Below are positions 20,730 to 32,189 of a DNA stretch of 64,000 bases, in pieces. Positions within the stretch are counted from its first letter, which is position 1. Each line of letters starts with the position of its first letter. The notes beneath the pieces were generated by a model. The model ran no database searches, was not told where the DNA came from, and worked only from the letters and a program-made list of their open reading frames with translations. The stretch covers positions 64,890,951 through 64,954,950 of the forward strand of contig OY282608.1 of NCBI GenBank assembly GCA_958298945.1, in the 5' to 3' direction. Source of the stretch: Atherix ibis. Its lineage: Eukaryota; Arthropoda; Insecta; Diptera; Athericidae. The translations under genes and the position numbers were made by a program.

Positions 20730-23700
20730 TTGGTTTGTTGGTTTGTTGGCTTTTTGGTTACTTGGTTTGTTGGTTTGTTGGTTTGTTGCTTTGTTCGTTT
20801 GATGGTTTGTTGGTTTTTTGGTTTTTTGGTTTGTTGGTTTTTTGGTTTGTTGCTTTGTTGGTTTGTTGGTTTGTTGATTTGTTGGTTTTTTGGTTTGTTG
20901 GTTTGTTGGTTTGTTGGCTTGTTGGCTTGTTGATTTGTTGGGTTGTTGGCTTGTTGGTTTGTTGGTTTGTTGGCTTGTTGGCTTGTTGCTTTGTTGGTTT
21001 GTTGGTTTGTTGGCTTGTTGGCTTGTTGGTTTGTTAGTTTGTTGGCTTTCTGGTTACTTGGTTTGTTGGTTTGTTGGTTTGTTGGCTTGTTGGTTTGTTG
21101 GCTTGTTGGTTTGTTGGTTTGTTGGTTTGTTGGTTTGTTGGCTTGTTGGCTTGTTGGTTTGTTGGTTTGTTGGTTTGTTGGTTTGTTGGTTTGTTGGTTT
21201 TTTTGGTTTGTTGGTTTGTTGGTTTTTTGGTTTGTTGGTTTGTTGGTTTTTTGGTTTGTTGGCTTGTTGGTTTGTTGGTTTGTTGGCTAGTTGGCTTGTT
21301 GGTTACTTAGTTTGTTGGTTTGTTGGTTTGTTGGCTTGTTGGTTTGTTGGCTTGTTGCTTTGTTGGTTTGTTGGTTTGTTGGCTTGTTGGTTTGTTGGCT
21401 TGTTGGTTTGTTGGTTTGTTGGTTTGTTGGTTTGTTGGTTTTTTGGCTTGTTGGTTTATTGGTTTGTTGGCTTGTTGGCTTGTTGGTTTGTTGGTTTGTT
21501 GGGTTGTTGGTTTGTTGGCTTGTTGGTTTGTTGGTTTGTTGGTTTGTTGGCTTGTTGCTTTATTTGTTTGTTGGTTTGATGGCTTGTTGGTTTGTTGGTT
21601 TGTTGGTTTGTTAGCTTGTCGGTTTGTTGGTTTGTACGCTTGTTGGCTTGTTGGTTTATTAGTTTGTTGGCTTGTTGGTTACTTAGTTTGTTGGTTTGTT
21701 GGCATGTTGGTTTGTTGCTTTGTTGGTTTATTGGTTTGTTGGCTTGTTGGCTTCTTGGTTTGTTAGTTTGTTGGCTTTTTGGTTACTTGGTTTGTTGGTT
21801 TGTTGGTTTGTTGGTTTGTTGGCTTGTTGGCTTGTTGGTTTGTTGGTTTGTTGGTTTGTTCGTTTGTTGGTTTGTTGGCTTGTTGGCTTGTTGCTTTGTT
21901 GGTTTGTTGGTTTGTTGGCTTGTTGGCTTGTTGGTTTGTTAGTTTGTTGGCTTTTTGGTTACTTGGTTTGTTGGTTTGTTGGTTTGTTGGCTTGTTGGTT
22001 TGTTGGCTTGATGGTTTGTTGGTTTGTTGGTTTGTTGGTTTGTTGGCTTGTTGGCTTGTTGGCTTGTTGGTTTGTTGGTTTGTTGGTTTGTTGGTTTGTT
22101 GGTTTTTTGGTTTGTTGGTTTGTTGGTTTGTTGGTTTGTTGGCTTGTTGGTTTGTTGGTTTGTTGGCTTGTTGATTTGTTGGTTACTTAGTTTGTTGGTT
22201 TGTTAGTTTGTTGGCTTGTTGGTTTGTTGGTTTGTTGGTTTGTTGGCTTGTTGGTTTGTTGGCTTGTTGGTTTGTTGGTTTGTTGGTTTGTTGGTTTGTT
22301 GGTTTGTTGGCTTGTTGGTTTGTAGGTTTGTTGGTTTGTTGGCTTGTTGGCTTGTTGGTTTGTTGGTTTGTTGGTTTGTTGGCTTGTTGCTTTATTTGTT
22401 TGTTGGTTTGTTGGCTTGTTGGTTTGTTGGTTTGTTGGTTTGTTAGCTTGTCGGTTTGTTGGTTTGTACACTTGTATGCTTGTTGGTTTGTTGGTTTGTT
22501 GGCTTGTTGGTTACTCAGTTTGTTGGTTTGTTGGCATGTTGGTTTATTGGTTTGTTGGCTTGTTGGTTTGTTGGTTTGTTAGTTTGTTGGTTTGTTGGTT
22601 TGTTGGTTTGTTGGTTTGTTGGTTTGTTGGTTTATTTGTTTGTTGGTTTGTTGGCTTATTGGTTTGTTGGTTTGTTGGTTTGTTGGCTTGTTGATTTGTT
22701 GGTTTGTTGGTTTGTTGGCTTGTTGGCTTGTTGGTTTGTTGGTTTGTTGGCTTGTTGGCTTGTTGGTTTGTTGGTTTGTTGGTTAGTTGGTTTGTTGGCT
22801 TGTTGGTTTGTTCGTTTGTTGGCTTGTTGGTTTGTTGGTTTCTTAGTTTGTTGGCTTGTTGGCTTGTTGGTTTGTTGGTTTGTTGGCTTGTTGGTTTGTT
22901 GGTTTGTTGGCTTGTTGACTTGTTGCTTTATTGGTTTGTTGTTTTGTTGGCTTGTTGGCTTGTTGGTTTGTTAGTTTGTTGGCTTTTTGGTTACTTGGTT
23001 TGTTGGTTTGTTGGTTTGTTGGCTTGTTGGTTTGTTGGCTTGTTGGTTTGTTGGTTTGTTGGTTTGTTGGCTTGTTGGCTTGTTGGTTTGTTGGTTTGTT
23101 GGTTTGTTGGTTTGTTGGTTTGTTGGTTTTTTGGTTTGTTGGTTTATTTGTTTGTATGTTTGTTGGCTTGTTGGTTTGTTGTTTTGTTGGTTTGTTGGTT
23201 TGTTGGTTTGTTGGTTTGTTGGTTTGTTGGCTTGTTGGCTTGTTGGTTTGTTGGCTTCTTGGTTTGTTGGTTTGTTGGTTTGTTGGCTTGTTGGCTTGTT
23301 GATTTGTTGGTTTGTTGGTTTGTTGGCTTGTTGGCTTGTTGAGTTGTTGGTTTGTTGGCTTGTTGGCTTGTTGGTTTCTTGGTTTGTTTGTTTGTTGGTT
23401 TGTTGGCTTGTTGGTTTGTTGATTTGTTGGCTTGTAGGTTTGTTGGTTTGTTGGTTTGTTGGTTTGTTGGTTTGTTGGCTTGTTGGCTTGTTGGTTTGTT
23501 GGCTTGTTGGTCTGTTAGTTTGTTGGATTTTTGGTTACTTGGTTTGTTGGTTTGTTGGCTTGTTGGCTTGTTGGTTTGTTGCTTTGTTCGTTTGATGGTT
23601 TGTTGGTTTGTTGGTTACTTGGTTTGTTGGCTAGTTGGTTTGTTGGTTTGTTAGTTTGTTGGCTTGTTGGCTTGTTGGTTTGTTGTTTTGTTGGTTTGTT

Positions 23701-24050
23701 GGTTTGTTGGTTTGTTGGTTTGTTGGTTTGTTGGTTTGTTGGTTTGTTGGCTTGTTGGTTTGTTGGTTTGTTGGTTTGTTGGCTTGTTGGCTTGTTGGTT
23801 TGTTGGTTTGTTGGCTTGTTGGTTTGTTGGCTTGTTGGCTTCTTGCTTTGTTCGTTTGATGGTTTGTTGGTTTGTTGGTTTGTTGGCTTGTTGCTTTATT
23901 TGTTTGTTGGTTTGTTGGCTTGTTGGTTCGTTGGTTTGTTGGTTTGTTAGCTTGTCGGTTTGTTGGTTTGTACACTTGTTGGCTTGTTGGTTTGTTGGTT
24001 TGTTGGCTTGTTGGTTACTCAGTTTGTTGGTTTGTTGGCTGTTGGTTTGT
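20240..24050 (+). repeat. Zone 3 long duplication, copy E3a (offset 7,602-7,650)
   Basis: A stretch of about 3.8 kb recurs at 27,866-31,700. The offset is 7,626 up to about 22.0 kb, 7,602 to about 22.4 kb and 7,650 from about 22.7 kb; the changes are multiples of 8. Landmarks are TTGGTTGTTGG (20,435 and 28,061), GTACGC (20,625 and 28,251) and GGCTGTTGG (24,037 and 31,687). A nine-mer with seven T in a row occurs near 21,199 and 28,825. Confidence 0.85.
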
Positions 24051-26577
24051 TGGTTTGTTGGCTTGTTGGTTTGTTGGTTTGTTAGTTTGTTGGTTTGTTG
24101 GTTTGTTGGTTTGTTGGTTTGTTGGTTTATTTGTTTGTTGGTTTGTTGGCTTGTTTGCTTGTTGGTTTGTTGGTTTGTTGGCTTGTTGGTTTGTTGGTTT
24201 GTTGGCTTGTTGGCTTGTTGCTTTGTTGGTTTGTTGGTTTGTTGGCTTGTTGGCTTGTTGTTTTGTTAGTTTGTTGGCTTTTTGGTAAATTGGTTTGTTG
24301 GTTTGTTTGTTTCTTGGCTTGTTGGCTTATTGGTTTGTTGGTTTGTTGGTTTGTTGGTTTGTTGGTTTTTTGGTTTGTTGCTTTGTTGGTTTGTTGGCTT
24401 TTTGGTTTGTTGGTTTATTGGTTTGTTGGCTTGTTGGTTACTTAGTTTGTTGATTTGTTGGCATGTTGGTTTGTTGGTTCGTTGGTTTGTTGGTTTGTTG
24501 GTTTGTTGGTTTGTTGGCTTGTTGGCTTGTTGGTTTGTTGGCTTGTTGGTTTGTTGGTTAGTTGGTTTGTTGGTTTGTTGTTTTGTTGGTTTGTTGGTTT
24601 ATTGGCTTGTTGGTTTGTTGGTTTGTTGGTTTGTTGGCTTGTTGGTTTGTTGGTTTGTTGGCTTTTTGGTTACTTGGTTTGTTGGTTTGTTGGCTTGTTG
24701 CTTTGTTCGTTTGATGGTTTGTTGGTTTGTTGGTTTTTTGGTTTGTTGGTTTTTTGGTTTATTGCTTTGTTGGTTTGTTGGTTTGTTGGTTTGCTGGTTT
24801 TTTGGTTTGTTGGTTTGTTGGTTTGTTGGCTTGTTGGCTTGTTGGTTTGTTGGTTTGTTGGTTTGCTGGCTTGTTGGTTTGTTGGTTTGTTGGCTTGTTG
24901 CTTTGTTGGTTTGTGGTTTGTTGGGTTCTTGGCTTGTTGGTTTGTTAGTTTGTTGGCTTTTTGGTTACTTGGTTTGTTGGTTTGTTGGTTTGTTGGTTTG
25001 TTGGCTTGTTGGTTTGTTGGTTTGTTGGTTTCTTGGTTTGTCGGCTTGTTAGCTTGTTGGTTTGTTGGTTTGTTGGTTTGTTGGTTTGTTGGTTTGTTGG
25101 TTTGTTGGTTTTTTGGTTTGTTGGTTTGTTGGTTTGTTGGCTTGTTGGTTTGTTGGTTTGTTGGCTTGTTGGCTTGTTGGTTACTTAGTTTGTTGGTATG
25201 TTGGTTTGTTGGCTTGTTGGTTTGTTGGATTGTTGCTTTGTTGGTTTGTTGGTTTGTTGGCTTGTTGGTTTGTTGGCTTGTTGGTTTGTTGGCTTGTTGG
25301 TTTGTTGGTTTGTTGGTTGTTGGCTTGTTGGTTTGTTGGTTTGTTGGCTTGTTGGCTTGTTGGCTTGTTGGTTTGTTGGTTTGTTGGTTTGTTGGCTTGT
25401 TGGTTTGTTGGTTTGTTGGCTTCTTGCTTTATTTGTTTTTTGGTTTGTTGGCTTGTTGGTTTGTTGGTTTGTTGGTTTGTTAGCTTGTTGGTTTGTTGGT
25501 TTGTACGCTTGTTGGCTTGTTAGTTTGTTGGTTTGTTGGCTTGTTGGTTTGTTGGCATGTTGGTTTGTTGGTTTGTTGGTTTGTTGGTTTGTTGGTTTGT
25601 TGGCTTGTTGGTTTGTTGGTTTGTTGGCTTTTTGGTTACTTGGTTTGTTGGTTTGTTGGTTTGTTGCTTTGTTCGTTTGATGGTTTGTTGGTTTTTTGGT
25701 TTTTTGGTTTGTTGGTTTTTTGGTTTGTTGCTTTGTTGGTTTGTTGGTTTGTTGATTTGTTGGTTTTTTGGTTTGTTGGTTTGTTGGTTTGTTGGCTTGT
25801 TGGCTTGTTGATTTGTTGGGTTGTTGGCTTGTTGGTTTGTTGGTTTGTTGGCTTGTTGGCTTGTTGCTTTGTTGGTTTGTTGGTTTGTTGGCTTGTTGGC
25901 TTGTTGGTTTGTTAGTTTGTTGGCTTTCTGGTTACTTGGTTTGTTGGTTTGTTGGTTTGTTGGTTTGTTGGCTTGTTGGTTTGTTGGTTTGTTGGTTTCT
26001 TGGTTTGTCGGCTTGTTAGCTTGTTGGTTTGTTGGTTTGTTGGTTTGTTGGTTTGTTGGTTTGTTGGTTTGTTGGTTTTTTGGTTTGTTGGTTTGTTGGT
26101 TTGTTGGCTTGTTGGTTTGTTGGTTTGTTGGCTTGTTGGCTTGTTGGTTACTTAGTTTGTTGGTATGTTGGTTTGTTGGCTTGTTGGTTTGTTGGATTGT
26201 TGCTTTGTTGGTTTGTTGGTTTGTTGGCTTGTTGGTTTGTTGGCTTGTTGGTTTGTTGGCTTGTTGGTTTGTTGGTTTGTTGGTTGTTGGCTTGTTGGTT
26301 TGTTGGTTTGTTGGCTTGTTGGCTTGTTGGCTTGTTGGTTTGTTGGTTTGTTGGTTTGTTGGCTTGTTGGTTTGTTGGTTTGTTGGCTTCTTGCTTTATT
26401 TGTTTTTTGGTTTGTTGGCTTGTTGGTTTGTTGGTTTGTTGGTTTGTTAGCTTGTTGGTTTGTTGGTTTGTACGCTTGTTGGCTTGTTAGTTTGTTGGTT
26501 TGTTGGCTTGTTGGTTTGTTGGCATGTTGGTTTGTTGGTTTGTTGGTTTGTTGGCTTGTTGGTTTGTTGGCTTGTTG
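23830..26577 (+). repeat. 2.75-kb tandem duplication, copy E2a
   Basis: This is the first copy of a head-to-tail unit of 2,748 bp (2,740 at the left end). Landmarks are GGCTGTTGG (24,037 and 26,777), GGTAAATTGG (24,284 and 27,032), TGTGGTTTG (24,912 and 27,660), TTGGTTGTTGG (25,313 and 28,061) and GTACGC (25,503 and 28,251). The left part is itself a copy of 18.8-20.1 kb. The right end holds an extra module copy with TTGGTTGTTGG at 26,280. Confidence 0.87.
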
Positions 26578-28700
26578 GCTTCTTGCTTTGTTCGTTTGAT
26601 GGTTTGTTGGTTTGTTGGTTTGTTGGCTTGTTGCTTTATTTGTTTGTTGGTTTGTTGGCTTGTTGGTTTGTTGGTTTGTTGGTTTGTTAGCTTGTCGGTT
26701 TGTTGGTTTGTACACTTGTTGGCTTGTTGGTTTGTTGGTTTGTTGGCTTGTTGGTTACTCAGTTTGTTGGTTTGTTGGCTGTTGGTTTGTTGGTTTGTTG
26801 GTTTGTTGGCTTGTTGGTTTGTTGGTTTGTTAGTTTGTTGGTTTGTTGGTTTGTTGGTTTGTTGGTTTGTTGGTTTATTTGTTTGTTGGTTTGTTGGCTT
26901 GTTTGCTTGTTGGTTTGTTGGTTTGTTGGCTTGTTGGTTTGTTGGTTTGTTGGCTTGTTGGCTTGTTGCTTTGTTGGTTTGTTGGTTTGTTGGCTTGTTG
27001 GCTTGTTGTTTTGTTAGTTTGTTGGCTTTTTGGTAAATTGGTTTGTTGGTTTGTTTGTTTCTTGGCTTGTTGGCTTATTGGTTTGTTGGTTTGTTGGTTT
27101 GTTGGTTTGTTGGTTTTTTGGTTTGTTGCTTTGTTGGTTTGTTGGCTTTTTGGTTTGTTGGTTTATTGGTTTGTTGGCTTGTTGGTTACTTAGTTTGTTG
27201 ATTTGTTGGCATGTTGGTTTGTTGGTTCGTTGGTTTGTTGGTTTGTTGGTTTGTTGGTTTGTTGGCTTGTTGGCTTGTTGGTTTGTTGGCTTGTTGGTTT
27301 GTTGGTTAGTTGGTTTGTTGGTTTGTTGTTTTGTTGGTTTGTTGGTTTATTGGCTTGTTGGTTTGTTGGTTTGTTGGTTTGTTGGCTTGTTGGTTTGTTG
27401 GTTTGTTGGCTTTTTGGTTACTTGGTTTGTTGGTTTGTTGGCTTGTTGCTTTGTTCGTTTGATGGTTTGTTGGTTTGTTGGTTTTTTGGTTTGTTGGTTT
27501 TTTGGTTTATTGCTTTGTTGGTTTGTTGGTTTGTTGGTTTGCTGGTTTTTTGGTTTGTTGGTTTGTTGGTTTGTTGGCTTGTTGGCTTGTTGGTTTGTTG
27601 GTTTGTTGGTTTGCTGGCTTGTTGGTTTGTTGGTTTGTTGGCTTGTTGCTTTGTTGGTTTGTGGTTTGTTGGGTTCTTGGCTTGTTGGTTTGTTAGTTTG
27701 TTGGCTTTTTGGTTACTTGGTTTGTTGGTTTGTTGGTTTGTTGGTTTGTTGGCTTGTTGGTTTGTTGGTTTGTTGGTTTCTTGGTTTGTCGGCTTGTTAG
27801 CTTGTTGGTTTGTTGGTTTGTTGGTTTGTTGGTTTGTTGGTTTGTTGGTTTGTTGGTTTTTTGGTTTGTTGGTTTGTTGGTTTGTTGGCTTGTTGGTTTG
27901 TTGGTTTGTTGGCTTGTTGGCTTGTTGGTTACTTAGTTTGTTGGTATGTTGGTTTGTTGGCTCGTTGGTTTGTTGGATTGTTGCTTTGTTGGTTTGTTGG
28001 TTTGTTGGCTTGTTGGTTTGTTGGCTTGTTGGTTTGTTGGCTTGTTGGTTTGTTGGTTTGTTGGTTGTTGGCTTGTTGGTTTGTTGGTTTGTTGGCTTGT
28101 TGGCTTGTTGGCTTGTTGGTTTGTTGGTTTGTTGGTTTGTTGGCTTGTTGGTTTGTTGGTTTGTTGGCTTCTTGCTTTATTTGTTTTTTGGTTTGTTGGC
28201 TTGTTGGTTTGTTGGTTTGTTGGTTTGTTAGCTTGTTGGTTTGTTGGTTTGTACGCTTGTTGGCTTGTTAGTTTGTTGGTTTGTTGGCTTGTTGGTTTGT
28301 TGGCATGTTGGTTTGTTGGTTTGTTGGTTTGTTAGTTTGTTGGTTTGTTGGCTTGTTGGTTTGTTGGTTTGTTGGCTTTTTGGTTACTTGGTTTGTTGGT
28401 TTGTTGGTTTGTTGCTTTGTTCGTTTGATGGTTTGTTGGTTTTTTGGTTTTTTGGTTTGTTGGTTTTTTGGTTTGTTGCTTTGTTGGTTTGTTGGTTTGT
28501 TGATTTGTTGGTTTTTTGGTTTGTTGGTTTGTTGGTTTGTTGGCTTGTTGGCTTGTTGATTTGTTGGGTTGTTGGCTTGTTGGTTTGTTGGTTTGTTGGC
28601 TTGTTGGCTTGTTGCTTTGTTGGTTTGTTGGTTTGTTGGCTTGTTGGCTTGTTGGTTTGTTAGTTTGTTGGCTTTCTGGTTACTTGGTTTGTTGGTTTGT
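26578..28700 (+). repeat. 2.75-kb tandem duplication, copy E2b
   Basis: This is the second copy of 23,830-25,950. All five landmarks keep their order, and the offset of 2,748 is constant from 24,095 to 25,821. After about 28,700 the sequence follows the 21-kb region instead (offset 7,626), so this block joins two ancestries. Confidence 0.87.
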
Positions 28701-31700
28701 TGGTTTGTTGGCTTGTTGGTTTGTTGGCTTGTTGGTTTGTTGGTTTGTTGGTTTGTTGGTTTGTTGGCTTGTTGGCTTGTTGGTTTGTTGGTTTGTTGGT
28801 TTGTTGGTTTGTTGGTTTGTTGGTTTTTTTGGTTTGTTGGTTTGTTGGTTTTTTGGTTTGTTGGTTTGTTGGTTTTTTGGTTTGTTGGCTTGTTGGTTTG
28901 TTGGTTTGTTGGCTAGTTGGCTTGTTGGTTACTTAGTTTGTTGGTTTGTTGGTTTGTTGGCTTGTTGGTTTGTTGGCTTGTTGCTTTGTTGGTTTGTTGG
29001 TTTGTTGGCTTGTTGGTTTGTTGGCTTGTTGGTTTGTTGGTTTGTTGGTTTGTTGGTTTGTTGGTTTTTTCGCTTGTTGGTTTATTGGTTTGTTGGCTTG
29101 TTGGCTTGTTGGTTTGTTGGTTTGTTGGGTTGTTGGTTTGTTGGCTTGTTGGTTTGTTGGTTTGTTGGTTTGTTGGCTTGTTGCTTTATTTGTTTGTTGG
29201 TTTGATGGCTTGTTGGTTTGTTGGTTTGTTGGTTTGTTAGCTTGTCGGTTTGTTGGTTTGTACACTTGTTGGCTTGTTGGTTTATTAGTTTGTTGGCTTG
29301 TTGGTTACTTAGTTTGTTGGTTTGTTGGCATGTTGGTTTGTTGCTTTGTTGGTTTGTTGGTTTGTTGGCTTGTTGGCTTCTTGGTTTGTTAGTTTGTTGG
29401 CTTTTTGTTTACTTGGTTTGTTGGTTTGTTGGTTTGTTGGTTTGTTGGTTTGTTGGTTTGTTCGTTTGTTGGTTTGTTGGCTTGTTGGCTTGTTGCTTTG
29501 TTGGTTTGTTGGTTTGTTGGCTTGTTGGCTTGTTGGTTTGTTAGTTTGTTGGCTTTTTGGTTACTTGGTTTGTTGGTTTGTTGGTTTGTTGGCTTGTTGG
29601 TTTGTTGGCTTGATGGTTTGTTGGTTTGTTGGTTTGTTGGTTTGTTGGCTTGTTGGCTTGTTGGCTTGTTGGTTTGTTGGTTTGTTGGTTTGTTGGTTTG
29701 TTGGTTTTTTGGTTTGTTGGTTTGTTGGTTTGTTGGTTTGTTGGCTTGTTGGTTTGTTGGTTTGTTGGCTTGTTGATTTGTTGGTTACTTAGTTTGTTGG
29801 TTTGTTAGTTTGTTGGCTTGTTGGTTTGTTGGTTTGTTGGTTTGTTGGCTTGTTGGTTTGTTGGCTTGTTGGTTTGTTGGTTTGTTGGTTTGTTGGTTTG
29901 TTGGTTTGTTGGCTTGTTGGTTTGTAGGTTTGTTGGTTTGTTGGCTTGTTGGCTTGTTGGTTTGTTGGTTTGTTGCTTTGCTGGTTTGTTGGCTTGTTGG
30001 TTTGTTGGTTTGTTGGTTTGTTGGCTTGTTGCTTTATTTGTTTGTTGGTTTGTTGGCTTGTTGGTTTGTTGGTTTGTTGGTTTGTTAGCTTGTCGGTTTG
30101 TTGGTTTGTACATTTGTATGCTGGTTGGTTTGTTGGTTTGTTGGCTTGTTGGTTACTCAGTTTGTTGGTTTGTTGGCATGTTGGTTTATTGGTTTGTTGG
30201 CTTGTTGGTTTGTTGGATTGTTAGTTTGTTGGTTTGTTGGTTTGTTGGTTTGTTGGTTTGTTGGTTTGTTGGTTTGTTGGTTTATTTGTTTGTTGGTTTG
30301 TTGGCTTATTGGTTTGTTGGTTTGTTGGTTTGTTGGCTTGTTGATTTGTTGGTTTGTTGGTTTGTTGGCTTGTTGGCTTGTTGGTTTGTTGGTTTGTTGG
30401 CTTGTTGGCTTGTTGGTTTGTTGGTTTGTTGGTTAGTTGGTTTGTTGGCTTGTTGGTTTGTTCGTTTGTTGGCTTGTTGGTTTGTTGGTTTCTTAGTTTG
30501 TTGGCTTGTTGGCTTGTTGGTTTGTTGGTTTGTTGGCTTGTTGGTTTGTTGGTTTGTTGGCTTGTTGACTTGTTGCTTTATTGGTTTGTTGTTTTGTTGG
30601 CTTGTTGGCTTGTTGGTTTGTTAGTTTGTTGGCTTTTTGGTTACTTGGTTTGTTGGTTTGTTGGTTTGTTGGCTTGTTGGTTTGTTGGCTTGTTGGTTTG
30701 TTGGTTTGTTGGTTTGTTGGCTTGTTGGCTTGTTGGTTTGTTGGTTTGTTGGTTTGTTGGTTTGTTGGTTTGTTGGTTTGTTGGTTTTTTGGTTTGTTGG
30801 TTTATTTGTTTGTATGTTTGTTGGCTTGTTGGTTTGTTGTTTTGTTGGTTTGTTGGTTTGTTGGTTTGTTGGTTTGTTGGTTTGTTGGCTTGTTGGTTTG
30901 TTGGCTTCTTGGTTTGTTGGTTTGTTGGTTTGTTGGCTTGTTGGCTTGTTGATTTGTTGGTTTGTTGGTTTGTTGGCTTGTTGGCTTGTTGAATTGTTGG
31001 TTTGTTGGCTTGTTGGCTTGTTGGTTTCTTGGTTTGTTTGTTTGTTGGTTTGTTGGCTTGTTGGTTTGTTGATTTGTTGGCTTGTAGGTTTGTTGGTTTG
31101 TTGGTTTGTTGGTTTGTTGGTTTGTTGGCTTGTTGGCTTGTTGGTTTGTTGGCTTGTTGGTTTGTTAGTTTGTTGGATTTTTGGTTACTTGGTTTGTTGG
31201 TTTGTTGGCTTGTTGGCTTGTTGGTTTGTTGCTTTGTTCGTTTGATGGTTTGTTGGTTTGTTGGTTACTTGGTTTGTTGGCTAGTTGGTTTGTTGGTTTG
31301 TTAGTTTGTTGGCTTGTTGGCTTGTTGGTTTGTTGTTTTGTTGGTTTGTTGGTTTGTTGGTTTGTTGGTTTGTTGGTTTGTTGGTTTGTTGGTTTGTTGG
31401 CTTGTTGGTTTGTTGGTTTGTTGGTTTTTTGGCTTGTTGGCTTGTTGGTTTGTTGGTTTGTTGGCTTGTTGGTTTGTTGGCTTGTTGGCTTCTTGCTTTG
31501 TTCGTTTGATGGTTTGTTGGTTTGTTGGTTTGTTGGCTTGTTGCTTTATTTGTTTGTTGGTTTGTTGGCTTGTTGGTTTGTTGGTTTGTTGGTTTGTTAG
31601 CTTGTCGGTTTGTTGGTTTGTACACTTGTTGGCTTGTTGGTTTGTTGGTTTGTTGGCTTGTTGGTTACTCAGTTTGTTGGTTTGTTGGCTGTTGGTTTGT
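27866..31700 (+). repeat. Zone 3 long duplication, copy E3b
   Basis: This is the second copy of 20,240-24,050. TTACTCAG occurs at 30,153 and 31,665, matching 22,511 and 24,015, and GGCTGTTGG at 31,687 matches 24,037. The match ends just after 31,700, where the two copies use different TTGGTTTG/TTGGCTTG orders. Confidence 0.85.
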
Positions 31701-32189
31701 TGGTTTGTTGGTTTGTTGGCTTGTTGGTTTGTTGGTTTGTTAGTTTGTTGGTTTGTTGGTTTGTTGGTTTGTTGGTTTGTTGGTTTATTTGTTTGTTGGT
31801 TTGTTGGCTTATTGGTTTGTTGGTTTGTTGGTTTGTTGGCTTGTTGGTTTGTTGGTTTGTTGGTTTGTTGGCTTGTTGGTTTGTTGGTTTGTTGGCTTGT
31901 TGGCTTGTTGGTTTGTTGGTTTGTTGGTTAGTTGGTTTGTTGGCTTGTTAGTTTGTTGGTTTGTTGGCTTGTTGGTTTGTTGGTTTCTTAGTTTGTTGGC
32001 TTGTTGGCTTGTTGGTTTGTTGGTTTGTTGGCTTGTTGGCTTGTTGCTTTATTGGTTTGTTGGTTTGTTGGCTTGTTGGCTTGTTGGTTTGTTAGTTTGT
32101 TGGCTTTTTGGTTACTTGGTTTGTTGGTTTGTTGGTTTGTTGGCTTGTTGGTTTGTTGGCTTGTTGGTTTGTTGGTTTGTTGGTTTGTT
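31701..32189 (+). repeat. Zone 3/4 boundary array
   Basis: This is continuous 8-bp units with TTGGCTTA, TTGGTTAG and TTGGTTTC variants like those near 34.2-34.5 kb. No gene or unique sequence was seen. Confidence 0.8.

Larger units (their letters stand above)
5431..27668 (+). repeat. Landmark family: TGTGGTTTG seven-mer (10 sites)
   Basis: A 7-bp unit (TGGTTTG) shifts the register by -1. Sites are at 5,431, 6,229, 6,523, 6,779, 8,026, 11,625, 13,393, 19,603, 24,912 and 27,660. Each is followed by TTGGGTTC. I found none outside this interval. Confidence 0.85.

Noticed and set aside
26152..26715. A 187-codon minus-strand frame rich in N, Q, T, K and P, resembling a low-complexity protein
   Set aside because: It is the reverse complement of the same 8-mer, read as TNKPTNQQ cycles. 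It begins where a chance CAT occurs on the + strand and ends at a variant unit.
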